Assembly: GCF_023006505.1 (NCBI RefSeq)
Contig: NZ_JALBGV010000005.1
Location: 1 to 64,000, forward strand
Length of the DNA stretch: 64,000 bases
Reading direction: 5' to 3'
From: Neorhizobium sp. SHOUNA12A
GTDB lineage: Bacteria > Pseudomonadota > Alphaproteobacteria > Rhizobiales > Rhizobiaceae
The notes beneath the pieces are model-generated. The model worked only from the letters and a program-made list of their open reading frames with translations, was not told the DNA's origin and ran no database searches. Position numbers and translations under genes: made by a program. Below are positions 34,326-42,564 of the stretch, one piece after another. The stretch's first letter is position 1, and every line of letters begins with the position of its first letter.

Positions 34326-34339
34326 TTGACTTGCGTCAA
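34326..34339 (+). promoter_or_regulatory. FNR/FixK box upstream of fixGHIS
   Basis: TTGACTTGCGTCAA is a perfectly symmetric FNR-type palindrome (TTGAC-N4-GTCAA), 50 bases before the fixG ATG and downstream of the fixNOQP terminator. It gives fixGHIS an independent low-oxygen promoter. Confidence 0.9.
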
Positions 34340-34389
34340 GGAGTGGGCGTCGCCGAGATGAGAAAACATGGACCAAAGGAACTGGTCCC

Positions 34390-35979
34390 ATGAATCTCTA
34401 TACGTCTCCCGCGCTTGGCCCCAGCGACGCCTCCGTTGAGCGCATCGATGTCCAGCCCGTGCATTCGCCGGGCGCATCGAACAACCCGCTTTACGAGAAG
34501 CGCAAGAAGATATTTCCAAAACGCGCCGAAGGGCGCTTCCGCCGCTTCAAGTGGTTGGTGATGCTGATAACCCTCGGCATCTATTACCTCACTCCCTGGA
34601 TCCGCTGGGACCGCGGTCCCTTCGCGCCCGATCAGGCGGTACTCGTCGATCTTGCGAGCCGTCGTTTCTATTTCTTCTTCATCGAGATTTGGCCGCAGGA
34701 ATTCTTCTTCGTCGCGGGACTTCTGGTCATGGCCGGTTTCGGCCTTTTCCTGGTGACGTCGGCTGTCGGTCGCGCCTGGTGCGGTTATGCCTGTCCGCAG
34801 ACGGTCTGGGTCGATCTTTTCCTGGTCGTCGAACGGTTCTTCGAGGGCGACCGCAATGCCCGCATCAAGCTCGACGCCGCACCGTGGAGCCTCGACAAGT
34901 TGTGGAAGCGCGTCGCCAAACACGCCACATGGCTGGCGATCGCAGTGGCGACCGGCGGCGCCTGGATTTTCTATTTTGCCGATGCGCCCTCGCTCGCCTT
35001 CGATTTCGTCACCGGCCAGGCGGCGCTGGTCGCCTATTCGACCGTGGCCACCCTGACGGCCACGACCTACGTGCTCGGCGGGCTGTTGCGCGAACAGGTC
35101 TGCATCTACATGTGCCCCTGGCCGCGTATCCAGGCCGCCATGCTCGACGAGAGCTCGCTGGTCGTCACCTATAACGACTGGCGCGGCGAGCCGCGCAGCC
35201 GGCATACCAAGAAGGCGGCGGCAGCCGCGCAGCCGGTCGGCGATTGCGTCGACTGCAATGCCTGCGTGGCCGTCTGTCCCATGGGTATCGACATCCGCGA
35301 GGGGCAGCAGTTGGCTTGCATCACCTGCGCGCTCTGCATCGATGCTTGCGACGGCGTGATGGACAAGATCGGCAAGCCGCGTGGCCTGATCGCATATGCG
35401 ACACTCGACGAATACGACGCCAACATGGCGCTTGCGACAAACGGCAGCACGACGGCGATCGACCCGGTACGGGTGCGCAATCCGGACGGTTCCTTCATCG
35501 ACAAGATCCGCCACTTCGACTGGAGGGTGATCTTCAGGCTCCGCACGCTGATCTATTTCGGCGTCTGGTCGGCCGTCGGTCTCGGCCTCGTTTTCGCGCT
35601 GCTGTCGCGCGACCGGCTGGAGGTCAACGTGCTGCATGATCGCAACCCGCAATTCGTGCTGGAATCGGACGGTTCCATCCGCAACGGCTACACGATCCGG
35701 CTGCTCAACATGATCCCGGAGCCGCGCACGATCCTGGTTTCGATGGAAGGCTTGCCCGAAGCGACGATGAAAATTTCCGGCATCACGGATGTTCCGGGCC
35801 GTCTCTTCGCGGTGCAGGTGGAGCCCGACAAGACGCTCGCCCTGAAAGTCTTCGTGACCCTGCCCAAGGGTGCAGTTTCCGCCGAGGCCGCCGATTTCCA
35901 CTTCATCGCCGAAGATCGGTCGAGCCACGAAAAGGACAGCTATTCAGCGGTCTTCAACACGCCGGGAGCCAGAAAATGA
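34390..35979 (+). CDS. fixG: Cytochrome oxidase accessory protein FixG/CcoG (4Fe-4S)
   Basis: A 529-residue membrane protein with about five helices. It has NapH-like C(G)YACPQ and YMCPWPR motifs and two ferredoxin-type clusters: CVDCNACVAVCP (C286, C289, C292, C296) and CITCALCIDAC (C310, C313, C316, C320). The C-terminal periplasmic Ig-like domain is typical of CcoG. It is known as a cupric reductase needed for cbb3 oxidase assembly. AAGGA lies nine bases before the start; the stop overlaps fixH by four bases. Confidence 0.96.
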   Translation: MNLYTSPALGPSDASVERIDVQPVHSPGASNNPLYEKRKKIFPKRAEGRFRRFKWLVMLITLGIYYLTPWIRWDRGPFAPDQAVLVDLASRRFYFFFIEIWPQEFFFVAGLLVMAGFGLFLVTSAVGRAWCGYACPQTVWVDLFLVVERFFEGDRNARIKLDAAPWSLDKLWKRVAKHATWLAIAVATGGAWIFYFADAPSLAFDFVTGQAALVAYSTVATLTATTYVLGGLLREQVCIYMCPWPRIQAAMLDESSLVVTYNDWRGEPRSRHTKKAAAAAQPVGDCVDCNACVAVCPMGIDIREGQQLACITCALCIDACDGVMDKIGKPRGLIAYATLDEYDANMALATNGSTTAIDPVRVRNPDGSFIDKIRHFDWRVIFRLRTLIYFGVWSAVGLGLVFALLSRDRLEVNVLHDRNPQFVLESDGSIRNGYTIRLLNMIPEPRTILVSMEGLPEATMKISGITDVPGRLFAVQVEPDKTLALKVFVTLPKGAVSAEAADFHFIAEDRSSHEKDSYSAVFNTPGARK

Positions 35980-36485
35980 GCACGACGAAAATGGATACGA
36001 TCCCAGCAAAACCTTTCGTTTTCACCGGCTGGCATATGCTCGGTGTGCTGGTGCTCTTTTTCGGCACCATCATCTCGGTCAATTTCTACATGGCCTACAA
36101 CGCGGTTACGAGCTGGAGCGGGCTGGTGGCGGAAAATACCTATGTCGCCAGCCAGCAGTTCAATGGCAAGGCGGCCGAGGCGCGGATGCTGACGGCGACC
36201 GGCGTCACCGGGCGCATCACCGTCGACGGCTCCGATATCCGATACGAGGTCTTTCACCCGAAGAACGGGCCGGTCGCGGCCGATACGCTGACGCTCAAGT
36301 TCAAGCGGCCGGTCGGCGAACACCAGGATTTTGAACTCGATCTCGTTCCCGTCACCAAGGGTGTCTTCGCCGCCACCCATGAAATCCTGCCCGGCCATTG
36401 GATCGTCGATGCGAGCGCCATCAGGAACGGCAAGCGCATCCTGCATCAGGCCGAGCGGATCGCGGTTTTGAGGAGAGCGGAATGA
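35976..36485 (+). CDS. fixH: FixH/CcoH, cbb3 oxidase assembly protein
   Basis: A 169-residue protein with one N-terminal membrane helix (MLGVLVLFFGTIISVNFYMAY) and a periplasmic beta-rich domain ending before LHQAERIAVL. This matches FixH/CcoH, which is required for stable cbb3 oxidase assembly. Its start overlaps the fixG stop (ATGA) and its own stop overlaps the fixI start (ATGA, 36482-36485), a fully coupled series. Confidence 0.94.
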   Translation: MSTTKMDTIPAKPFVFTGWHMLGVLVLFFGTIISVNFYMAYNAVTSWSGLVAENTYVASQQFNGKAAEARMLTATGVTGRITVDGSDIRYEVFHPKNGPVAADTLTLKFKRPVGEHQDFELDLVPVTKGVFAATHEILPGHWIVDASAIRNGKRILHQAERIAVLRRAE

Positions 36486-38773
36486 GCTGCTGCGCGCCCG
36501 GAGCCGAAGGATATTCGGACCATTCGCTTCCGTCCTCCGAGGAGTTGACGCTGTCCAGCCGGATGATCGGGCCCGGCCTGCGCCAGACCGATCTCAGCGT
36601 TCCACAGGTCCATTGCGGCACCTGCATCGCGACGATCGAAAAGGCGCTCAATGCGTTGCCGTCCGTCGAGCGGGCACGGGTCAATCTTTCCACCAAGCGC
36701 GTTTCGATCGTCTGGAGGGAGAAGGCCGGAGACGACGCCACGGATCCGGTCGAACTGGTCAGGGCCATCGTCGATGCCACCGGCTACGAAGCACATCTTT
36801 TCTCGAATGCCGAGGAGGTCGGCGAAAAACTGCAGCGCGATCTGATCCGCGCCGTCGCCCTTTGTGGCTTCGCGGCAGCGAACATCATGCTGCTCTCGGT
36901 CTCCGTATGGTCGGGCGCCGATGCCTCGACCCGCGACATGTTCCATTGGATATCGGCACTGATCGCCGCGCCGGCGCTGATCTATGGCGGCCGTTTCTTC
37001 TATCAGTCGGCCTGGAATGGGCTACGCCGCGGCCGCACCAATATGGACGTGCCGATCGCGCTCGCCATCACGCTCTCTTATGCGGTGTCGCTGTGGGAAA
37101 CCATGCATCACGGCGAACAGGCCTGGTTCGATGCGACTGTCTCGCTCCTGTTCTTCCTGCTGATCGGCCGCACGCTCGACCATGTCATGCGCGACCGTGC
37201 CCGCGCCGCGATCAGCGGTCTTGCACGCCTGTCGCCTCGCGGCGCCACGGTCATCGGTCCGGACGGCTCGCGTGAGTATCGTCCCGTGGACGAAGTCCGG
37301 CCGGGCGACCGGGTGGCGATTGCCGCCGGTGAGCGGGTGGTGGTCGACGGCACCGTCGAAAGCGGCGCAAGCGACATCGACGTCTCGATCGTCAACGGCG
37401 AAAGCGCTCCAAGGCCGGTCCGTGTTGGGGATATGATCCAGGCAGGAACGCTCAGCCTCACCGGTTCGCTGGTGCTGAAGGCGACGGCTGCCGCCAAGGA
37501 TTCCTTCCTGTCCGAAGTCATTTCGCTGATGGAGGCGGCCGAGGGTGGACGGGCGCGCTACCGTCGGATTGCCGATCGGGCGGCGCGATATTACTCTCCG
37601 GCCGTCCATCTTCTGGCGCTCACCGCCTTTCTTTCCTGGGGTTTCATCGGCGGCGACTGGAAGCACGCCATGCTGGTCGCCATCGCCGTGCTGATCATCA
37701 CCTGCCCCTGTGCCCTCGGCCTTGCGGTGCCGGTGGTGCAGGTGGTCGCGGCCGGCCGGCTGTTCCGCAACGGCATCATGGTCAAGGATGGTTCGGCCAT
37801 GGAACGGCTTGCCGAAATCGACACGGTGTTATTCGACAAGACCGGCACGCTGACCCTCGGCCGGCCTCGACTGCTGGAAGTCGAGCGGTTCGACAGGAAG
37901 CTGCTCGCCTTGGCAGCCGGCCTCGCCGCCCATTCGCGCCACCCTCTCTCCCAGGCGCTCGCGATGGCGGTATCCGGTCCGGTTGCGGTCTTCGAGACGG
38001 TCACCGAAATCCCGGGGCGGGGCCTCGAAGCGGTGACGCCCGCCGGCATTTACCGCCTCGGCAGCCGTCGCTTCGCCTTGTCTGTGCCGGGCGACGGAAG
38101 CCCGGGCAATAGCGTGACTGAAACGGTTCTCTCGCTCGACGCCGAGGAGATTGCCACCTTCCGCTTCGACGATTCGCTTCGTCCCGGCGCCCCGGCCGCC
38201 ATGGCATCCCTCGCGGCCAGCGGTTTCGAGACGGGCATATTGTCCGGAGACCGGCGCCGGGTGGTTGCCGATCTCGCCATTCGCCTCGGCCTCGAACATT
38301 GGCAGGCGGAGCTTTCGCCGAAACAGAAGGCGGAGTTCTGCACCTCGCTTGAGGCAAGCGGCCGCAAGGTGCTGATGGTCGGCGACGGCATCAATGACGC
38401 CCCGGCGCTCGCCGCAGCGCATGTCTCGATCGCGCCGGCGACGGCGGCGGATGTCGGCCGTCAGGCCGCCGACTTCGTGTTCATGCACGACAGCCTCGAA
38501 GCAGTGCCGCTGGCGATCGATATTTCGCGGCGCGCTGGCCGGCTGATCCGCGAGAATTTCGCACTCGCCATCGGCTACAATGTCATCGCCGTGCCGATCG
38601 CGCTGGCCGGTTATGCGACGCCTCTGATTGCCGCCGTTGCCATGTCCACATCCTCGATCATCGTCGTCGCCAACGCCCTGCGGCTCAGTGGATCGGGACG
38701 CGCCGCCGAGGCCGATGCGGCGGAGAGTAACGGCGGAGCAAAAATTCCTCCCGGTGAGGCTCGCGTCGCATGA
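36482..38773 (+). CDS. fixI: Copper-transporting P1B-type ATPase FixI/CcoI
   Basis: A 763-residue P-type ATPase. It has a short Cys-rich N-terminus (MSCCAPGAE), then a heavy-metal-associated domain with C45-x-x-C48 in VHCGTCIATIE. Eight membrane helices include C408-P-C410 (TCPCALGLAVP). The phosphorylation site is D452 in FDKTGTLT, the ATP-binding HP motif is in HSRHPLSQ, and GDGINDAPALA lies near the C-terminus. It exports Cu to the periplasm for CuB insertion into FixN. The start overlaps fixH and the stop overlaps fixS (ATGA in both cases). Confidence 0.97.
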   Translation: MSCCAPGAEGYSDHSLPSSEELTLSSRMIGPGLRQTDLSVPQVHCGTCIATIEKALNALPSVERARVNLSTKRVSIVWREKAGDDATDPVELVRAIVDATGYEAHLFSNAEEVGEKLQRDLIRAVALCGFAAANIMLLSVSVWSGADASTRDMFHWISALIAAPALIYGGRFFYQSAWNGLRRGRTNMDVPIALAITLSYAVSLWETMHHGEQAWFDATVSLLFFLLIGRTLDHVMRDRARAAISGLARLSPRGATVIGPDGSREYRPVDEVRPGDRVAIAAGERVVVDGTVESGASDIDVSIVNGESAPRPVRVGDMIQAGTLSLTGSLVLKATAAAKDSFLSEVISLMEAAEGGRARYRRIADRAARYYSPAVHLLALTAFLSWGFIGGDWKHAMLVAIAVLIITCPCALGLAVPVVQVVAAGRLFRNGIMVKDGSAMERLAEIDTVLFDKTGTLTLGRPRLLEVERFDRKLLALAAGLAAHSRHPLSQALAMAVSGPVAVFETVTEIPGRGLEAVTPAGIYRLGSRRFALSVPGDGSPGNSVTETVLSLDAEEIATFRFDDSLRPGAPAAMASLAASGFETGILSGDRRRVVADLAIRLGLEHWQAELSPKQKAEFCTSLEASGRKVLMVGDGINDAPALAAAHVSIAPATAADVGRQAADFVFMHDSLEAVPLAIDISRRAGRLIRENFALAIGYNVIAVPIALAGYATPLIAAVAMSTSSIIVVANALRLSGSGRAAEADAAESNGGAKIPPGEARVA

Positions 38774-38916
38774 ACATGCTGATCTATCTCATCCCGATTG
38801 CGCTTTTCCTCGGCGGTCTTGGCCTCTTCGCCTTTCTCTGGTCGCTGAAGAGCGGCCAATATGACGACCTCGAAGGCGCCTCCTGGCGTGTGCTGCAGGA
38901 CGACCCGCCGGAATGA
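38770..38916 (+). CDS. fixS: cbb3 oxidase maturation protein FixS/CcoS
   Basis: A 48-residue protein starting MNMLIYLIPIALFLGGLG, one membrane helix followed by FLWSLKSGQYDDLEGA, the strongly conserved FixS/CcoS signature. It is needed for cofactor insertion in cbb3 oxidase. The start overlaps the fixI stop (ATGA at 38770-38773). It was found by direct translation because it is short. A bidirectional terminator follows at 38991. Confidence 0.96.
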   Translation: MNMLIYLIPIALFLGGLGLFAFLWSLKSGQYDDLEGASWRVLQDDPPE

Positions 38917-38990
38917 ATCGGGAATCTTGGACAAACGCCGGCCCCGATGCTGGTGCCACCAGCCACTCAGGCATTTCTTGAGCGATTATC

Positions 38991-39019
38991 AAAAAAAGGG
39001 CTGCAGATGCAGCCTTTTT
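38991..39019. terminator. Bidirectional terminator between fixS and the fixL-like gene
   Basis: An A-tract (38991-38997), a GGCTGC/GCAGCC stem (38999-39004 with 39009-39014) and a T-tract (39015-39019). The symmetric A/T flanks let it end transcripts from fixS (plus) and from the convergent kinase gene (minus). Confidence 0.85.
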
Positions 39020-39029
39020 GAAATCTAAC

Positions 39030-40952
39030 TCAGTCCAGCAGTTCCCGAAGCCGCACCGCGAGCTCTCGGGCGGTATACGGCTTCTTTAGCCAGCTACCGG
39101 ATTGGGCGAGCTCGCGCCCGGCGATCGCCGGCTCCGCGTAGCCGGAGGTGAACAGCACTTTCATGCCGGGCCGTCTTGCGCGCACTTCGGCCGCCAGTTC
39201 GTCGCCCGTCATTCCGCCTGGCATCACGATATCGGTGAAAAGAAGGTGGATGCCGTCGTGTTGGCCGAGCTGGTCCAGCGCTTCCCGGCCGTTCGAGGCC
39301 TCGATGACGCCGTAACCGAGCTGCGTCAGCCGGGACACGGCGATGCGCCGGACCCGCGGGTCGTCCTCGACGACGAGGATCTTTTCGTTGCCGCCGGGAA
39401 TGGAGGCTTGCTTCGAGCCAGCCTCGACGGCAAGCGCACCCGCCGCCTCCGCCTTGTGCGCCACCGGCAGGAAAATTCTGACGCTCGTGCCCTGTCCCGG
39501 CTCGCTGTAGAGCTGGATGTGCCCGCCGGACTGTTTGGCGAAGCCATAGACCATGCTGAGGCCGAGGCCTGTTCCGGCGCCCAGGCCCTTGGTCGTGAAG
39601 AAGGGCTCGAAGGCTTTGTCCTTGACGTCGGGAGGCATGCCGATGCCCGTGTCGGTGACGGAAATCAGCACGAAATCGCCGGTGCGGACATCAGGATACA
39701 TCTGCGCATAGTCGACATCCAGCCTGACGCGGGAGATCTCGATCGACAGCTTGCCGCCACGCGGCATCGCGTCTCGGGCATTGAGCGTCAGGTTGAGAAG
39801 CGCGTTCTGGAGCTGCGATGCATCTACCAGCGCTTCGTTGGAGACACCGGTGACGGTTGTGCGAAGCTCGATCGTTTCGCCGAGCGTGCGCCTGAGAAGC
39901 TCCGAGAAACCGGACACGAGATTGCCGACATCCGCGAGCTTCGGGTTGAGCGGCTGGCGCCGTCCGAAGGCGAGAAGCTGGCCCGTCAGTTTGGCACCGT
40001 CTTCCGCGGCGCCCTGGGCCTCGTGCAGCAGTTCGAGCAGTCCCGCATCCGCGAGCTTGTTCTCCATCATCTCGAGATTGCCGCTGATGACGGTGAGAAG
40101 ATTGTTGAAATCGTGCGCCAGGCCGCCTGTCAGCTGGCCGATCGCTTCCATCTTCTGGGCCTGGCGCAGCTCTTCTTCGATCTTGTGACGGCTGGTTAGG
40201 TCGCGGACGAAGCCGGTAAAGATGCGTTTTCCGTTGGTGACGGCCTCGCCGACCGAAAGCTCCATGGGAAATGTGCTTTTGTCCTTGCGCTGCCCGGTCA
40301 CGACGCGGCCGTAACCGATGATCCGGCGTTCGCCGGTGGTGAGGTAGCGCGAGATATATCCGTCATGGGCTTCGCGATCGGGGGATGGCATCAGCATCTT
40401 GACATTCTGTCCGCAGACTTCATCGGAAGAGTAGCCGAACAGCTGCTCGGCCGCGGTGCTGAAGGAGGAAATGCAGCCGACCTCGTCGATGACGATCATC
40501 GATTCCGGCACGGTGTCCAGAATGGAGCGCAGATGCGCTTCGCGTCCGGCAAGATCGTTCTGCACCCTTTTCATCTCGGTGATATCGTTGTTCGTTTGAA
40601 TGATGATCGAAGGCCCGTCGCTCGACGGATTGACTGCCACCCAGCGGCTCGCCACGACGACCGTGTGGCCATTCTGGTGCCGATGGACGACTTCCCCTTG
40701 CCAGGCATGATAGGTCTGGACGTGACGACGGATCTCGTCGAGCGGCTCGGGAAACTGCGTCGCCAGAAGATCGTGGACGACCTTTCCGAGAGCTTCCTCC
40801 CGGCGCCAGCCGTAAAGCTGCTCGCAGCCGCTCGTCCAGCGGCTGATGATGCCGTCCACGCCATGGACGATGAGATTGGCATCGTCGAGAAGAAGAGTGA
40901 CGGCATCGAGCTGGCTTTCCGTCGTGGCTTCGGATCCTGTATTGCCGATCAT
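39030..40952 (-). CDS. fixL: Hybrid FixL: haem-PAS sensor histidine kinase with receiver domain
   Basis: A 640-residue protein. PAS 1 spans about residues 15-130. PAS 2 (about 135-255) is the FixL haem pocket, with the proximal His at H196 in HDGYISR, R202 and R216 (in GYGRVVTG) conserved as in known FixL proteins. The kinase core has H280 in [14 protein letters not shown]-box NARDAM, G1 DTGIGMP and G2 [11 protein letters not shown]. The C-terminal receiver domain (from about 523) has its phosphoacceptor D574 in LLFTDIVMP. The attached receiver and lack of membrane helices make it a soluble hybrid FixL, as in R. etli, rather than the S. meliloti type. It is immediately downstream of fixK (11 bases). 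Confidence 0.93.
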   Translation of the reverse strand: MIGNTGSEATTESQLDAVTLLLDDANLIVHGVDGIISRWTSGCEQLYGWRREEALGKVVHDLLATQFPEPLDEIRRHVQTYHAWQGEVVHRHQNGHTVVVASRWVAVNPSSDGPSIIIQTNNDITEMKRVQNDLAGREAHLRSILDTVPESMIVIDEVGCISSFSTAAEQLFGYSSDEVCGQNVKMLMPSPDREAHDGYISRYLTTGERRIIGYGRVVTGQRKDKSTFPMELSVGEAVTNGKRIFTGFVRDLTSRHKIEEELRQAQKMEAIGQLTGGLAHDFNNLLTVISGNLEMMENKLADAGLLELLHEAQGAAEDGAKLTGQLLAFGRRQPLNPKLADVGNLVSGFSELLRRTLGETIELRTTVTGVSNEALVDASQLQNALLNLTLNARDAMPRGGKLSIEISRVRLDVDYAQMYPDVRTGDFVLISVTDTGIGMPPDVKDKAFEPFFTTKGLGAGTGLGLSMVYGFAKQSGGHIQLYSEPGQGTSVRIFLPVAHKAEAAGALAVEAGSKQASIPGGNEKILVVEDDPRVRRIAVSRLTQLGYGVIEASNGREALDQLGQHDGIHLLFTDIVMPGGMTGDELAAEVRARRPGMKVLFTSGYAEPAIAGRELAQSGSWLKKPYTARELAVRLRELLD

Positions 40953-40963
40953 GTCTATTCCGT

Positions 40964-41719
40964 CTAATGGCGCCGTCGCTCGCCGAGAGCGATCAGGTCG
41001 CGCCGCATGTCTCCACAGTCATCGTCGTCTCCGGCAAGTTGCGCAAGCATTCCCGGCCGTTCGATTCTTATGGAATGACGGGCGGCCGGGTCCAGAACAT
41101 TCAGCACGCCCTTGCCGATGAGCCTGGTGATCGTACGCGAAACGGTCTCGATCGTCAGGCCGAGATAGTCGGCCATGTCCTGTCGGCTCATGGAGAGTTC
41201 GACGATCGGTTGCGCATTGCCTTCGGCCATCGCACGTTTCAGGTATTTCAGCAGGAACGTGCAGATCCGTTCCTCCGCGCTCTTGCTCGACAAGAGCACC
41301 ATCTGGTCCTGGGCTGCGGCCATTTCGTCGCAGACCCGGGCAAAGACCTTGGGCCTCAGGCTCTCGGAATTGATGATCGCCGCTTCGAACTGTCGGCGCG
41401 ACAGCCGACGGACTTTCGCCGTCGTGATGGCCTCTGCGGTGTAGATATAATTGTCCCGGAGCGAAACGCCGATCATATCGCCGGCGTGCAGAAATCCGGT
41501 AATCACCCGCCGTCCTTCCGAAATGATCCGGAAAACCCGCAAATTCCCTTCGATGACTTCGAAAATATGCCTGGCCTCGTCACCTTCGAAAAAGAGGGGC
41601 TGGCCGGCCGCGAGATATTCGACAGGCTGCTTTGCAAACAGCGAATGCAGGCAGTCCGGCTCGTCTAGCGGTCTTGCTGCTGCCGAGTTGAAGGTCTTCG
41701 CATTATCCGTGACAAACAT
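40964..41719 (-). CDS. fixK: Crp/Fnr-family regulator FixK
   Basis: A 251-residue CRP/FNR-family activator. A cyclic-nucleotide-binding-type beta roll (about residues 35-150) precedes a long dimer helix and an HTH containing SRQDMADYLGLTIETVSRTI, the E-x-x-S-R motif that reads TTGAT/TTGAC half-sites. The N-terminus has a single cysteine (DEPDCLHSL), not the Cys cluster of FnrN/FNR, so it is FixK-like and not itself an oxygen sensor. The ATG at 41719 was chosen by family length and the GGGGCAG ribosome site. It should activate fixNOQP and fixGHIS through the boxes at 30747 and 34326. A K-box lies 86 bases upstream. Confidence 0.92.
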   Translation of the reverse strand: MFVTDNAKTFNSAAARPLDEPDCLHSLFAKQPVEYLAAGQPLFFEGDEARHIFEVIEGNLRVFRIISEGRRVITGFLHAGDMIGVSLRDNYIYTAEAITTAKVRRLSRRQFEAAIINSESLRPKVFARVCDEMAAAQDQMVLLSSKSAEERICTFLLKYLKRAMAEGNAQPIVELSMSRQDMADYLGLTIETVSRTITRLIGKGVLNVLDPAARHSIRIERPGMLAQLAGDDDDCGDMRRDLIALGERRRH

Positions 41720-41805
41720 GAAACTGCCCCTATCCGTTTGGTTGAGGCAGTTGACCGAATCCCGGTAACGCGCGAATGCTAGTCGTGTGAAAGACGGTTC
41801 TAATT

Positions 41806-41822
41806 GGTAACAATCTGTAACA
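41806..41822 (-). promoter_or_regulatory. K-box-like direct repeat upstream of fixK
   Basis: On the minus strand the sequence is TGTTACAGATTGTTACC: two direct half-sites, GTTACA and GTTACC, separated by four bases. This matches the K-box (GTTACA-N4-GTTACA) reported for FxkR-dependent fixK activation in R. etli. It lies 86 bases before fixK and 16 bases before the divergent response-regulator gene. A lone third half-site occurs at 41764-41769. Confidence 0.82.
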
Positions 41823-41838
41823 CGCCGGTTCCCTGTTG

Positions 41839-42564
41839 ATGTCATCCCCCGCCAGTTCCGCAAATATCCTCGTCGTCGACGACGACCCTCGAATCCGTCA
41901 GATGCTGACGCGATATTTCGAGGGCGAAGGATATGCCGTCAGCGCGGTGTCCGACGGGCAGGAAATGCGCGTTCAGCTGAAAAGGCAGGAGATCGACATC
42001 ATCCTTCTCGATCTCTCGCTTCCCGGTGGCCAGGACGGCTTCGATCTTGCGCGGGAAATCCGGATGCAATCGGACATTCCGATTATGATGCTGACCGGCC
42101 GCGACGACGTGGTCGACCGGATCATCGGCATCGAGATCGGCGCTGACGATTACATCGCAAAACCGTTTCACCTGCGCGAAGTGCATGCGCGGCTGAAATC
42201 GATCCTCAGGCGGCGCCAGCCGGCTCAGCCGAAGCCGGAGGAGAACGAGGAGAAGATCGTCCGTTTCGAAGGATGGACGCTCAATCTTTCCAGACGCCAG
42301 CTGCTGTCTGCCGGAGATGGCGAAGTCGAACTGACAACCGGCGAATTCGACATGCTGGCGGCCTTCGTCCAGCACGCCGGCCGCGTGCTGACGCGCGATT
42401 TCCTGATGGATGAGACAAGGGGACGGCAGCTCGACGCCTTCGACCGCACGATCGACGCCCAGATCGTCCGGTTGCGCCGCAAGATCGAGGCGGATGCCAA
42501 GCATCCCCAGCTGATCAAGGCCGTCCGCGGCGTCGGTTACATTTTCACCGGCAAGCTTGGTTGA
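41839..42564 (+). CDS. fxkR: OmpR/PhoB-type response regulator FxkR
   Basis: A 241-residue two-component regulator. The receiver domain (about 8-125) has acidic residues VVDDD, phosphoacceptor D58 in LLDLSLPGG and the lysine in YIAKPFHLREVHAR. The winged-helix DNA-binding domain (about 140-238) includes LTTGEFDMLAAFVQHAGRVL and AVRGVGYIF. It is OmpR-type, not the LuxR-type of FixJ. Its position next to hybrid fixL and fixK, with a K-box between, identifies it as FxkR, the partner of hybrid FixL. ATG 41839 is preferred over the TTG three bases upstream. Confidence 0.87.
   Translation: MSSPASSANILVVDDDPRIRQMLTRYFEGEGYAVSAVSDGQEMRVQLKRQEIDIILLDLSLPGGQDGFDLAREIRMQSDIPIMMLTGRDDVVDRIIGIEIGADDYIAKPFHLREVHARLKSILRRRQPAQPKPEENEEKIVRFEGWTLNLSRRQLLSAGDGEVELTTGEFDMLAAFVQHAGRVLTRDFLMDETRGRQLDAFDRTIDAQIVRLRRKIEADAKHPQLIKAVRGVGYIFTGKLG

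Noticed and set aside
30707-34389. NifA/sigma-54 promoters for the fix operons
   Set aside because: No GG-N10-GC (-24/-12) element was seen near either operon; FNR boxes explain the control.
41720-41838. FNR/FixK box upstream of fixK (autoregulation)
   Set aside because: No TTGA-N6-TCAA palindrome is present; only the GTTAC direct repeat.
41839-42564. Response regulator as FixJ
   Set aside because: Its output domain is an OmpR-type winged helix, not the LuxR-type helix-turn-helix of FixJ.
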